DNA from: Mesorhizobium sp. M2E.F.Ca.ET.219.01.1.1
GTDB lineage: Bacteria > Pseudomonadota > Alphaproteobacteria > Rhizobiales > Rhizobiaceae
Length of the DNA: 64,000 nucleotides
Direction: 5' to 3'
Assembly (NCBI RefSeq): GCF_004016445.2
Contig: NZ_SADT02000005.1
Span: forward strand, 62,001-126,000
In this document: positions 25,576-34,291 of the stretch, piece after piece
Position numbering within the stretch: position 1 is the first letter of the stretch
Layout: the number at the start of each line of letters is the position of its first letter
Notes under the pieces: model-generated
What the model was told of the DNA's origin: nothing
Database searches by the model: none
The model's input: the letters and a program-made list of their open reading frames with translations, nothing else
Made by a program: the position numbers and the translations under genes

Positions 25576-27612
25576 GTGGCGGTGGTCACCATCGACAATC
25601 CGCCGGTCAATGCGCTGAGTTTTCATGTCCGCGAGCCGCTTTATGAGGCACTCGCCGCTTTGCGCGACGATCCTGCCGTCAAGGCGATCGTGATCGCCTG
25701 CGCCGGGCGCACTTTCGTCGCCGGCGCCGACATCACCGAATTCGGCAAGCCGGTCCAGCAGCCCGAACTGCGCACCATCATCGCCTTGCTTGAAACCATC
25801 GCCAAGCCGACGGTAGCCGCCGTCCACGGCACAGCGCTGGGCGGCGGGCTGGAACTGGCTCTCGGCTGCCATTTTCGTGTCGCCGATCGCGGCGCCAAGC
25901 TCGGCCTGCCGGAAGTGAAGCTCGGCCTTTTGCCGGGAGGCGGCGGCACGGTGCGGCTGCCGCGCTTGGTCGGCCCCGCGAAAGCGCTCGGCATGATCGT
26001 TTCCGGAACGCCGATTTCGGCAGGCGAGGCGAAGGCAGCGGGCCTTGCCGATGCGGTTATCGATGGAGATCTGCTGGCGGAGGCGATTAGTTTCGCTCGC
26101 GAAATGGCTGATCGCGGCGGGCCGTTCCCGCCGGTGCGTGAGCGCAATCAACGCCTTGCCGAAACCGATCTCGCCAGCTTCGACGCCCAAGCCGCTGAGC
26201 TGGCCAAAAAAGCCCGCGGACTGGAAGCGCCGCTTGCCTGCGCCGAAGCCGTGCGCAACGCTATCACCTTGCCCTTCGACGCAGCACTTGCCGCCGAGCG
26301 GCAGCTTTTCCTGAAACTCGTTTCGGGCGACCAGTCGCGGGCGCAGCGGCATCTGTTCTTCGCCGAGCGCGAGGCGGCAAAAATTCCTGGCAAGGACCTG
26401 CAGAAGCGCCAAATCGCCCGCGTCGGCATCATCGGCGCCGGCACGATGGGTGGCGGCATCGCCATGGCCTTCGCCAATGGCGGCCTGCCGGTGACGTTGC
26501 TCGAGACCAGCGAGGAAGCGCTGCGGCGCGGGCTGGCGACAATCGAGAAGAACTATGCTGTCTCCGTTAGCCGCGGTTCGTTGACGGAAGAGGCCAAGCA
26601 GAAGCGCCTCGAACTGTTCAAGGGCAGCACCGATTATGCCGTCCTTGCCGATTGCGACCTGATCATCGAAGCCGTGTTCGAGGACATGGCGGTGAAGAAA
26701 GAAGTGTTCGGAAAGCTCGACGCGATCGCCAGGCCCGGCGCGATCCTCGCCACCAACACCTCCTATCTCGACGTGAACGAAATCGCCGCCTCGACCTCGC
26801 GGCCGCAAGACGTGCTCGGCATGCATTTCTTTTCGCCGGCTAACGTCATGAAGCTCCTGGAGATCGTGCGCGCCGAAAAGACCGCGCCCGAGGTGCTGGC
26901 GACGGTCACCGATCTCGCCCGGCGCATCGGCAAGGTGGCGGTCGTCGTCGGCGTCTGCCACGGTTTTGTGGGCAACCGGATGCTGTCCGCGCGGGGCGCC
27001 GAAAGCGAAGCGCTGCTGCTGGAAGGTGCCACCCCTGCCCAGGTCGACAAGGCGTTCACCGATTTCGGCTGGCCGATGGGGCCGTTCCAGATGGGCGATC
27101 TCGCCGGCCTCGACATCGGTTGGCGCAACCGCAAGGCGCGTGGCCAGGCAGCCCTGATCGCCGACACCCTGTGCGAGCAGGGTCATTTCGGCCAGAAGAC
27201 CGGGCGCGGCTGGTATCGCTATGAGAGCAGCGCGCGCGAGCCGATTGCCGACCCGGAAGTCGAGGCGCTGATCCGCGCTAAGGCGGCGGAACTCGGAATC
27301 GCCCGGCGTGAGATCGGCGCTGACGAGATCATGGAGCGCACGCTCTATCCGCTGGTCAACGAAGGGGCGAAAATCCTCGCTGAGGGCATCGCCGCGCGGG
27401 CGTCCGACATCGATGTCGTCTGGGTCAATGGCTACGGCTTCCCGATCGGCAAGGGCGGGCCAATGTTCTGGGCGGGTCTCGAAGGAGCCGGCAAGATCGT
27501 CGAGCGGCTGGAGTATTGGCACGAGCGGACCGGCAGGGCGATTTTCGAGCCGGCCCCGGCGTTGAAAAGGTTCGCCGAGACGGGATCGTGGGAAGGCGCA
27601 GCGAACGGATAA
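25576..27612 (+). CDS. bifunctional enoyl-CoA hydratase / 3-hydroxyacyl-CoA dehydrogenase
   Basis: This 678-residue fatty-acid beta-oxidation enzyme has an N-terminal crotonase domain (about 1-190) with both expected glutamates (GGGLELALGCHFRVA and LGLPEVKLGLLPGGGG), an NAD-binding dehydrogenase domain (about 280-460, RVGIIGAGTMGGGIAMAF), and two C-terminal dehydrogenase domains (GFVGNRMLS). This is the order found in FadJ/FadB and peroxisomal multifunctional enzymes. The GTG at 25576 has no ribosome binding site. A TTG at 25539 has GGGAGG five nt upstream and would encode a plausible N-terminus (MSSSVSVANDNG), but it is one base out of frame with the rest, so the 5' end may carry a frameshift. 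Confidence 0.88.
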   Translation: MAVVTIDNPPVNALSFHVREPLYEALAALRDDPAVKAIVIACAGRTFVAGADITEFGKPVQQPELRTIIALLETIAKPTVAAVHGTALGGGLELALGCHFRVADRGAKLGLPEVKLGLLPGGGGTVRLPRLVGPAKALGMIVSGTPISAGEAKAAGLADAVIDGDLLAEAISFAREMADRGGPFPPVRERNQRLAETDLASFDAQAAELAKKARGLEAPLACAEAVRNAITLPFDAALAAERQLFLKLVSGDQSRAQRHLFFAEREAAKIPGKDLQKRQIARVGIIGAGTMGGGIAMAFANGGLPVTLLETSEEALRRGLATIEKNYAVSVSRGSLTEEAKQKRLELFKGSTDYAVLADCDLIIEAVFEDMAVKKEVFGKLDAIARPGAILATNTSYLDVNEIAASTSRPQDVLGMHFFSPANVMKLLEIVRAEKTAPEVLATVTDLARRIGKVAVVVGVCHGFVGNRMLSARGAESEALLLEGATPAQVDKAFTDFGWPMGPFQMGDLAGLDIGWRNRKARGQAALIADTLCEQGHFGQKTGRGWYRYESSAREPIADPEVEALIRAKAAELGIARREIGADEIMERTLYPLVNEGAKILAEGIAARASDIDVVWVNGYGFPIGKGGPMFWAGLEGAGKIVERLEYWHERTGRAIFEPAPALKRFAETGSWEGAANG

Positions 27613-27633
27613 GGGCAGACGCCGCGTTCCTTC

Positions 27634-27792
27634 GCGCCCCCCTCTGTCCTGCCGGACATCTCCCCCACGAGGGGGGAGATTGGCAGCTTGGGCGCCTCGC
27701 TCTTCCTGCCAAGCCGGTAATTGGCGAAAGCCGACGTGACAGCTGATCTCCCCCCTTGTGGGGGAGATGGCCGGCAGGCCAGAGGGGGGCGC
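27634..27792. repeat. inverted intergenic repeat, family A copy 3
   Basis: GCGCCCCCCTCTGTCC (from 27634) pairs with GGCCAGAGGGGGGCGC (to 27792). The left arm folds as GTCC-TGCC-GGAC plus ATCTCCCCC..GGGGGAGAT; the right arm as the same C/G hairpin plus GGCC-GGCA-GGCC. The rest of the 327-bp gap (27613-27939) holds no other feature apart from the probable promoter region of the BMP importer. Confidence 0.85.
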
Positions 27793-27939
27793 TGTCCCGC
27801 CAGCGTTCCCAGCTTCCACAGCGACCACACACCAAATTTGACCATGTGGACAAATCTCACCCACCGTTCCATAGTCCTCGGCGTCTGACATTTTTGGAAC
27901 GGCCGGCTCGACACGGCTGTCGAACAGAGGGGCACTTCA

Positions 27940-28965
27940 ATGGAAAACGACCGTAGCAAAACGCAACGCGCCGGCCTGTCGCGGCGCAACCTGCTGGAAC
28001 TTGGCGCGCTCGGCCTTGCGGCCACCGTGCTGCCCGGCGCGGCCTTCGCCAAGGACAAGAAGCTGAAGGTGGCGGCGATCTTCGCCACGCCGATCGAGGA
28101 GCCGTGGGACAACCAGATCCATGTCGCCCTGCAGAAGGCCGAGAGGGAACTGGGCATCGAATACAAATGGTCGGAAAAGGTGCAGACCGCCGACTTCAGC
28201 CGCGTCATGCGCGAATATGCGCAAGGGGGCTACCAGCTGGTGCTGGGCGACGCCTTCGCCGCCGAGCGCGAATCGCGAAAGACCGCCAAGCAATTCCCCA
28301 AGACGGCCTTCCTGTTCGGTTCCGGCGCCGGCCCGGCCGAGCCGAATTTCGGCGTCTTCGACAACTGGATCCATGAACCGGCCTATCTCTCCGGCATGAT
28401 CGCCGGAAAGATGTCGAAATCGGGCACGGTGGGCGCCGTCGCGGCGATGGGCATTCCGGAAGTGAACCGGTTGGTCAACGCCTTCTTTGCCGGCGCCAAG
28501 GAGGTCAATCCGAACGTCAAGAAGAAGGTCGCCTTCATTGGCTCCTTCTTCGATCCGCCCAAGGCCAAGGAAGCGGCCGTGGCGCAGATCGATGCCGGCG
28601 TCGACGTCATCTATGCCGAGCGCTTCGGCGTCATCGAGGCGGCGGTCGAAAAGAAGATCCTTGCCATCTCCAACATGTCGGACCAGTCGAGCCTCGGGCC
28701 CGACACGGTCATCACCGGCCCAGTCTGGGACATGTATCCGACGGTCGAGCAGGCGATCAAGCTGGTCAAGGCCGGCGTCTTCACCGCGCAGGACTATGGC
28801 GACTTCTCGCGCATGGCCAAGGGCGGCTCCTATCTGGCGCCCTACCACAAGTTCGACAAGACGCTGCCCGCCGAGGTGAAGGAACTGGTCGAGAAGAAGA
28901 AAGCCGAGATCCTCGAAGGCAATTTCCGCGTCGACGTCGACGAGAACACGCCGGTTTCGGATTGA
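27940..28965 (+). CDS. BMP-family ABC transporter substrate-binding protein
   Basis: This 341-residue periplasmic binding protein of the basic membrane protein (BMP/Med/PnrA) family has a twin-arginine-like leader (LSRRNLLELGALGLAATVLPG). The mature part begins about residue 38 (KKLKVAAIFATPIEEPWDNQ). BMP proteins with this transporter type bind purine nucleosides or related bases. It heads an operon with an ATPase and two permeases, though a 250-bp gap containing a family A repeat separates it from the ATPase. GAGGGG precedes the ATG by 7 nt. Confidence 0.9.
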   Translation: MENDRSKTQRAGLSRRNLLELGALGLAATVLPGAAFAKDKKLKVAAIFATPIEEPWDNQIHVALQKAERELGIEYKWSEKVQTADFSRVMREYAQGGYQLVLGDAFAAERESRKTAKQFPKTAFLFGSGAGPAEPNFGVFDNWIHEPAYLSGMIAGKMSKSGTVGAVAAMGIPEVNRLVNAFFAGAKEVNPNVKKKVAFIGSFFDPPKAKEAAVAQIDAGVDVIYAERFGVIEAAVEKKILAISNMSDQSSLGPDTVITGPVWDMYPTVEQAIKLVKAGVFTAQDYGDFSRMAKGGSYLAPYHKFDKTLPAEVKELVEKKKAEILEGNFRVDVDENTPVSD

Positions 28966-28984
28966 TGCATTGTTGAGGGGTGGC

Positions 28985-29171
28985 GCGAGGCCCCCCCTCT
29001 CTGTCCTGCCGGACATCTCCCCCTCAAGGGGGGAGATTGGCAGTTCCGTTGACGGCGCTCGATCTTTCAACGCTCGATCTTTTCAACGTTGGAAGGTGGC
29101 GAAGGGCGGCGTGACATCTGATCTCCCCCCTTGAGGGGGAGATGGCCGGCAGGCCAGAGAGGGGGCCTCGC
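28985..29171. repeat. inverted intergenic repeat, family A copy 4
   Basis: GCGAGGCCCCCCCTCTCTG (28985-29003) pairs with CAGAGAGGGGGCCTCGC (29155-29171) less two unpaired C. The terminal sequence GCGAGG/CCTCGC is not found in the other family A copies, but both arms share it. Internal hairpins are GTCC-TGCC-GGAC, ATCTCCCCC..GGGGGAGAT twice and GGCC-GGCA-GGCC. It lies inside the BMP importer operon, so the transcript would carry it as a strong stem-loop after the binding-protein gene. Confidence 0.85.
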
Positions 29172-29215
29172 GCTGCCCTCGGCGGTTAGCCGGATCACAA
29201 ATCCAGGGAGCACCC

Positions 29216-30736
29216 TTGTCCGCCCCACTCATCGAAATGCGCGGCATCACCAAGAGCTTCGGCGCCGTCAAGGCGAATGAGGCCGTCGACCTCAGCGTGG
29301 CGCCCGGCGAGATCCTCGGCCTGCTGGGCGAGAATGGTGCCGGCAAGACGACGCTGATGAACGTGCTGTTCGGCGCCTATGCGCCGGATGCCGGCGACAT
29401 CCTGGTCGAAGGCAGGCCGGTCGCCATCCACAATTCCGCCGATGCATTGGCCGCCGGCATCGGCATGGTGCACCAGCATTTTCACCTCGCCCCGCGCCTC
29501 ACGGTGCTGGAAAACCTGCTGATCGGCATTCCCGGCAAGTCCGGCCGCATCGACCGCGCGCGCGGGCTTGCCCGGCTCACCGAGATCAGCCGGCAGTATG
29601 GGCTGAGCCTCGACCCGAACCTGCCGGTGTCGGCTCTGTCGGTCGGCGAGCAGCAGCGGCTGGAGATCATCAAGGCGCTGTTTCGCGGCGCGAAGCTTCT
29701 GATCCTCGACGAGCCGACGGCAGTGCTGGCGCCAAGCGAAGTAGACGGCCTGTTCGCCGCCCTGCGCTCGATGGCGGCGCAAGGGCTAGGCATCATCTTC
29801 ATCTCACACAAGCTCAACGAGGTCAGGGCGCTCACCCATCGCTGCGTCGTGCTGCGCCACGGCAAGGTCGCCGGCCGCGTCGACCACCCGGCAAGCACCA
29901 CATCGGCGGAAATGGCGAAGCTGATGTGCGGCCACGAAATCGTGCCGCCGGTCAGGGAGGCTTCGACGCCAGGCGCTTCGGTGCTGACGCTGGATGGCAT
30001 ATCCACTTCGGGTCACGCCGGCACCCCGTTGCGCGATGTCTCGCTTTTCGTCCGCGCGGGCGAGATTCTCGGCATCGCCGGCGTCTCCGGCAACGGCCAG
30101 CGGGCGCTGGCCGACGTCATTTCCGGCATGCTGCAACCCAGGGCCGGCACCATGACGATAGCCGGCAAAACAGTCACGCAATTCTCGCCGCGCGAGCTGC
30201 AGGCGCTTGGCCTCGGCCGCATTCCGGAAGACCGGATGACGACCGGCCTGGTGACCAACCTGCCTTTGGCCGATTCCATGGTGCTGCCGCGCATCGGCAC
30301 CGAGGCCTTCAGCCGCAAAGGACTGCTCAACCCAACGGCGATCCGCGCCTTCGCCGAAGCGCAGATCAAGGCTTACGACATACGCTGTCCTGGCCCGATG
30401 GTCCGCGCCGGCGCGCTGTCCGGCGGCAATCTGCAGAAGGCGCTTTTGGCGCGGGAACTCGCCTTCGACCCAAAAGTGCTGATCGTCTCGCAGCCGACGC
30501 GCGGCCTCGACATCGGCGCCGCCCGCTTCATCCACGAGAAATTCCTGGCGATGCGCGCCAGGGGCTGCGGCATCATCGTCATCGGCGAGGATCTCGAGGA
30601 ATTGCTGATGCTCTCGGACCGTATCGCGGTGATGTATGAGGGCCGCATCGCTGGCACGCTTCCCAGCGCGGATGCCACCGTCGCGAGGCTCGGCCTGATG
30701 ATGACCGGCGCGGGGCACACCGAGGAGGCGGCTTGA
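29216..30736 (+). CDS. BMP-type ABC importer ATP-binding protein (two domains)
   Basis: This 506-residue tandem ATPase powers the importer from the cytoplasmic side. The first nucleotide-binding domain has a normal Walker A (GLLGENGAGKTTLMNVLFG), signature ALSVGEQQRLEI and Walker B LLILDEPTAVL. The second has a degenerate Walker A (VSGNGQRALADVISG) and signature ALSGGNLQKALLAR, typical for BMP/ribose-type ATPases. The start is TTG with AGGGAG 5 nt upstream. Its stop overlaps the next ATG (TGATG), so translation is coupled. Confidence 0.92.
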   Translation: MSAPLIEMRGITKSFGAVKANEAVDLSVAPGEILGLLGENGAGKTTLMNVLFGAYAPDAGDILVEGRPVAIHNSADALAAGIGMVHQHFHLAPRLTVLENLLIGIPGKSGRIDRARGLARLTEISRQYGLSLDPNLPVSALSVGEQQRLEIIKALFRGAKLLILDEPTAVLAPSEVDGLFAALRSMAAQGLGIIFISHKLNEVRALTHRCVVLRHGKVAGRVDHPASTTSAEMAKLMCGHEIVPPVREASTPGASVLTLDGISTSGHAGTPLRDVSLFVRAGEILGIAGVSGNGQRALADVISGMLQPRAGTMTIAGKTVTQFSPRELQALGLGRIPEDRMTTGLVTNLPLADSMVLPRIGTEAFSRKGLLNPTAIRAFAEAQIKAYDIRCPGPMVRAGALSGGNLQKALLARELAFDPKVLIVSQPTRGLDIGAARFIHEKFLAMRARGCGIIVIGEDLEELLMLSDRIAVMYEGRIAGTLPSADATVARLGLMMTGAGHTEEAA

Positions 30737-31791
30737 TGTTTCGCCTCGAAGCCCGCACGTCGACACCCGCCTGGTTCAACCTGGCGCTCCCGCTGATCGC
30801 CATCGCCGCGACGCTCATTCTGTGCAGTGGCCTGATCGCCATCGCCGGCGCCGGTGTGATCGAGGCCTATGGCGTCATGCTGTCCGCCTCGCTCGGCGAC
30901 AGCTACGCCATCACCGAGACGCTGGTGCGCGCCGCGCCGATGATCTTCACCGGCCTTGCGGTGGCGATCGCCTTCCGCGCCAAATTCTGGAACATCGGCG
31001 CCGAGGGCCAGCTGCTGGCCGGCGCGGTGGCGAGCTGCTTCGTCGGCGCGATCCCGATGCCGGGCACCCTCGCCATGCTGTTGATGGCGCTGGCCGGCGC
31101 CGCGGCCGGCGCGCTGGTGGCGCTGGTGCCGGCGACGCTGAGGGTCAAATTCAAGGTCGACGATGTGGTCAGCTCGCTGCTGCTCAACTCGGTCATCTAT
31201 TACGCGCTGATGGCGCTGATCGAAGGGCCGTGGAAGGACACCTTTTCCGGCTATCCGATCTCGCCGCCGATCGAGGATTCGGCCAATTTCCCGGTGTTGA
31301 TCGAAGGCACAAGACTGCATCTCGGCGTCGTCGTCGCGCTGATCGCGGCACCGCTTTGCTGGTTCCTGATCGCCCGCACCACGCTCGGCTTCCGCATCCG
31401 CGTCACCGGCGAGAACCCGGAAGCCGCCCGCTATGGCGGCATCAACGTGCAGCGCGTGCTGCTCTCGACAGCCCTGCTCTCGGGCGCGCTGGCGGGCCTG
31501 GCCGGCGTCGGCGAGGTCGGCGGCGTGCATTTCCAGGTGATGAGCGACATCTCGCCGGGCTATGGCTATTCCGGCATCGTCGTCGCCATGCTCGCCCGTC
31601 TCAACCCGCTCGGCGTGGTGCCGGCGGCGATCTTCCTGGCCGCTGTCATGACCGGCGCCGAGGCGATGTCGCGCGCGACCGGCGTGCCGGCTTTCCTGAG
31701 CGACGTCATCCAGGGCACGGCGCTGCTTGCCATGCTGGTGGCGCTGCTCTTCACCGCCTACCGCATCCGCCGCGTGGGAGCGCAGACATGA
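30736..31791 (+). CDS. BMP-type ABC importer permease 1
   Basis: This integral membrane permease of 351 residues belongs to the BPD_transp_2 (ribose/branched-chain) fold, with about 9-10 hydrophobic segments. Conserved features are FRAKFWNIGAEGQLLAGA near residue 80 and the cytoplasmic coupling region VTGENPEAARYGGINV. It starts on ATG 30736, overlapping the ATPase stop, and ends ATGA-overlapping with the second permease. Confidence 0.92.
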   Translation: MFRLEARTSTPAWFNLALPLIAIAATLILCSGLIAIAGAGVIEAYGVMLSASLGDSYAITETLVRAAPMIFTGLAVAIAFRAKFWNIGAEGQLLAGAVASCFVGAIPMPGTLAMLLMALAGAAAGALVALVPATLRVKFKVDDVVSSLLLNSVIYYALMALIEGPWKDTFSGYPISPPIEDSANFPVLIEGTRLHLGVVVALIAAPLCWFLIARTTLGFRIRVTGENPEAARYGGINVQRVLLSTALLSGALAGLAGVGEVGGVHFQVMSDISPGYGYSGIVVAMLARLNPLGVVPAAIFLAAVMTGAEAMSRATGVPAFLSDVIQGTALLAMLVALLFTAYRIRRVGAQT

Positions 31792-32732
31792 GCGCGGTGT
31801 TCGAGCAGATTTTCCAGGTCGGCTTCCTCGCCGCCATCATCCGCATCGCCACGCCGCTCGCTTTCGCGACGCTCGGCGAAATGTTTTCCGAACGCGCCGG
31901 CGTGCTCAATCTCGGCATCGAGGGCATCATGTTGCTCTGTGCCATGGCCGGCTTCACAGCCGCGAGCCTGAGTGGCAGCCTGTGGCTCGGCGTGCTCGTG
32001 GCGGTGCTTGTCGGCGCCCTCATGGGCGCGTTGCATGCGCTGTTCACCGTGGCGCTAGGCCTCAGCCAGCATGTCTGCGGCATCGGCGTGACCTTGTTCT
32101 CATCCGGTCTCGCCTATTTCCTCTACCGCCTGATCTTCGGCCAGCAATCGGTGCCGCCCAGCATCGACGGCTTCAAGCCCGTGCCGATCCCGCTGCTCTC
32201 GGACATCCCGATCCTGGGGCCGGCCGTGTTCAACCAGTTCACGCTGGTCTATCTGGCGATCATCGCCGTTCCGCTCGCCGCCTTCGTGCTCTACCGCACG
32301 CCATGGGGGCTGTCCGTGCGCATGGTCGGAGAAAACCCGCGCGCGGCGGACTCGGCCGGCGTCAGCGTCATCGCCACGCGCTTCCAGGCGGTGATCCTCG
32401 GCGGCGCGCTGATGGGTCTTGCCGGCGCGTTCCTCACCATGGCGCAGTTCAACGCCTTCACCTTCGGCGTTGTCTCGGGCCGTGGCTGGGTGGCAATCGC
32501 GCTGGTCGTGTTCGGACGCTGGGACCCGTGGCGCTCGGCGGGTGCCGCGCTACTCTTCGCCTTCGTCGACGCGCTGCAGCTCCGGATGCAGGCGAGCGGC
32601 CTCGGCCACATCCCTTACGAAACCTTCCTGATGCTGCCCTTCATCTTCACCATCGTCGCCATGGCCTTCATGTCGCGCAATGCGGTGGCGCCCTCGGCGC
32701 TACTGAAACCGTTCAGAAGGGAAGAGCGGTAG
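31788..32732 (+). CDS. BMP-type ABC importer permease 2
   Basis: This second BPD_transp_2 permease of 314 residues pairs with the one before it to form the heteromeric channel. The family mark FSERAGVLNLGIEGIMLLCA lies near residue 30, and the coupling region is MVGENPRAADSAGVSV. ATG 31788 overlaps the previous stop (ATGA). It is the last gene of the importer operon, followed by a family B repeat. Confidence 0.92.
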   Translation: MSAVFEQIFQVGFLAAIIRIATPLAFATLGEMFSERAGVLNLGIEGIMLLCAMAGFTAASLSGSLWLGVLVAVLVGALMGALHALFTVALGLSQHVCGIGVTLFSSGLAYFLYRLIFGQQSVPPSIDGFKPVPIPLLSDIPILGPAVFNQFTLVYLAIIAVPLAAFVLYRTPWGLSVRMVGENPRAADSAGVSVIATRFQAVILGGALMGLAGAFLTMAQFNAFTFGVVSGRGWVAIALVVFGRWDPWRSAGAALLFAFVDALQLRMQASGLGHIPYETFLMLPFIFTIVAMAFMSRNAVAPSALLKPFRREER

Positions 32733-32739
32733 GCTCGGA

Positions 32740-32936
32740 TTTCCTCGCCCCCGCAAAGCGGGGGAGAGGTGGCCGCGAAGCGGCCGGAGAGGGGGCTGCG
32801 CCGACGGTCGAATGGTTGCTCTTTCTGCGCCGCGTTTGCGCCAAATTCTCAGCCGGTTCTGGCTTCACGCAGGGCGTCCCCTCTCCGTCTCGGCTTCGCC
32901 GAGCCACCTCTCCCCACTTTCGTGGGGCGAGGAAAA
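32740..32936. repeat. inverted intergenic repeat, family B copy 2
   Basis: TTTCCTCGCCCCCGC (from 32740) pairs with GTGGGGCGAGGAAA (to 32936), and GGGGAGAGGTGG pairs with CCACCTCTCCCC. The hairpins inside the arms differ from copy 1: GGCCGC..GCGGCC on the left and CTCGGC..GCCGAG on the right. It fills the gap between the importer operon and the convergent SDR gene. Confidence 0.8.
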
Positions 32937-32939
32937 GCC

Positions 32940-33707
32940 TCAAATCGCCGTGAAAGCATTATCCACGAACAAATGCGCGCCGTTGACGAAGCTCGACTCG
33001 TCGCTGACAAGGAACAGCGCGGCCTTCGCCACCTCCTCCGGCTCGCCGATGCGGCCTTGCTGTGCGGCCATGGCGGCATCGGAGACGTCGACGCCGAGCT
33101 TGCCGAGATCGGCCACTTCGCGAAGTCCGTGCGGCGTGCGGATGAAGCCTGGGCAGACGGCGTTGCAGCGGATGTTGCGGTCGCGGAACTCCACCGCGAT
33201 GGCGCGGGCGAACATGTGGCAGGCGCCCTTGGTGGTGTCGTAGAGCACCTCGTTCGGCGTCGCCGCCACCGCCGAGATCGACGAGGTGCAGACGATCGAG
33301 CCGCCGCCGGCGGCGATCATGCCGGGCAGCACCGCGCGCGTCATCAAAAACATCGACCGCACGTTGACGGCATGCAGCCAGTCCCATTCCTGCAGCGTCG
33401 TCTCCAGGAACGGCTTTATCACGATCGTGCCGGCATGGTTGAACAGGACCGTGACCGGACCGAGCTCATCCGTCGCCGCCTTCACGGCTACCTCGACCTG
33501 CGCCTCGTCCGAAACATCGGCCACGAAATGCTGGGCTATATGGCCCCGCGCCCGGATCGCCGCGGCGGTCTTGCCGGCCGCCTCGCCATTGCGGTCGATG
33601 ATCGCCACCTTGGCGCCCTCGGCGGCGAACAGCTCGGAGGCCGCCCCGCCCATGCCCGTCGCGCCGCCCGAAACGATGGCGACCTTGCCCGCCAGCCTTC
33701 CACCCAT
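32940..33707 (-). CDS. SDR family oxidoreductase
   Basis: This classical short-chain dehydrogenase/reductase of 255 residues has the NAD(P)-binding GGATGMGG near residue 15, an acidic residue after beta-2 (IDRNG) favouring NAD, the catalytic Ser in TSSISA, and Tyr/Lys in YDTTK. The motif FNHAG replaces the usual NNAG. The substrate is unknown. GGGAGA lies about 6 nt before the ATG. It is convergent with the BMP importer and separated from the next gene by about 280 bp without features apart from a short hairpin (33853-33874). Confidence 0.88.
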   Translation of the reverse strand: MGGRLAGKVAIVSGGATGMGGAASELFAAEGAKVAIIDRNGEAAGKTAAAIRARGHIAQHFVADVSDEAQVEVAVKAATDELGPVTVLFNHAGTIVIKPFLETTLQEWDWLHAVNVRSMFLMTRAVLPGMIAAGGGSIVCTSSISAVAATPNEVLYDTTKGACHMFARAIAVEFRDRNIRCNAVCPGFIRTPHGLREVADLGKLGVDVSDAAMAAQQGRIGEPEEVAKAALFLVSDESSFVNGAHLFVDNAFTAI

Positions 33708-33985
33708 TTTCGTCTCCCTGGATTCCGTGAAGTGTCCTTGATGCTACCGCGTCGTGCGGGGGATGGCCAAGCGCTCGAACGATGCCGTTTGCCGCTGAAA
33801 GCCCGTGGTCCCGGGCATTTGCCGGGCAGCCCATGCTCCGCCTGCTCCCTGGATGCTCCGCTCCGCAGGAGCATGAGTTACCTGGATTGCGCCCTCTATG
33901 AGAACATTCTCCCAAAAATCCTTGAAAAATAGCAATCGACAAAGTCTACTAACTTTATAGATTAAGCCCTGAGACGGAGGCCGAT

Positions 33986-34141
33986 ATGTCCTATATCCAG
34001 AACGCTCAGACCGCCCGCAGGGGCCAAAGGCTGACCGCCGACCAGAGCTGGAGGCCCGCCTATGGCGGTACCTTCGCCTATCTCGTCTTCGCGCTTGCAT
34101 TCGTGTTCACGGGCGCGGTGGTGCTGGGGCTGATCCCCTGA
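33986..34141 (+). CDS. 51-residue single-pass membrane protein
   Basis: The peptide begins MSYIQNAQTARRGQRLTADQ and ends VVLGLIP. The first half is polar and basic (cytoplasmic side), and a single hydrophobic helix covers about residues 27-50 (FAYLVFALAFVFTGAVVLGL). CGGAGG stands 7 nt upstream of the ATG, and an AT-rich promoter-like stretch (about 33913-33963) precedes it. I do not recognise the family. The good ribosome binding site and membrane helix argue for a real gene despite its size. Confidence 0.65.
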   Translation: MSYIQNAQTARRGQRLTADQSWRPAYGGTFAYLVFALAFVFTGAVVLGLIP

Positions 34142-34291
34142 TTTCAAGGCGGGCCGAGACCCGCCGTCAAACAAGCTGAGTTGCGTAACCGGAGTGGAAA
34201 GCTGGCCGAACGCCGGGGCGCTGTCGTGCGCCCGCGGATTTGGTTCGAACGCTTTGGAGCGGGGCAAGCCGACGTGATGGAGGAGATGGCA

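Noticed and set aside
33853..33874. ATGCTCC/GGAGCAT hairpin upstream of the 51-residue protein
   Set aside because: The stem is only 7 bp without a T-run and lies in the leader of the SDR gene on the other strand. No function can be supported.
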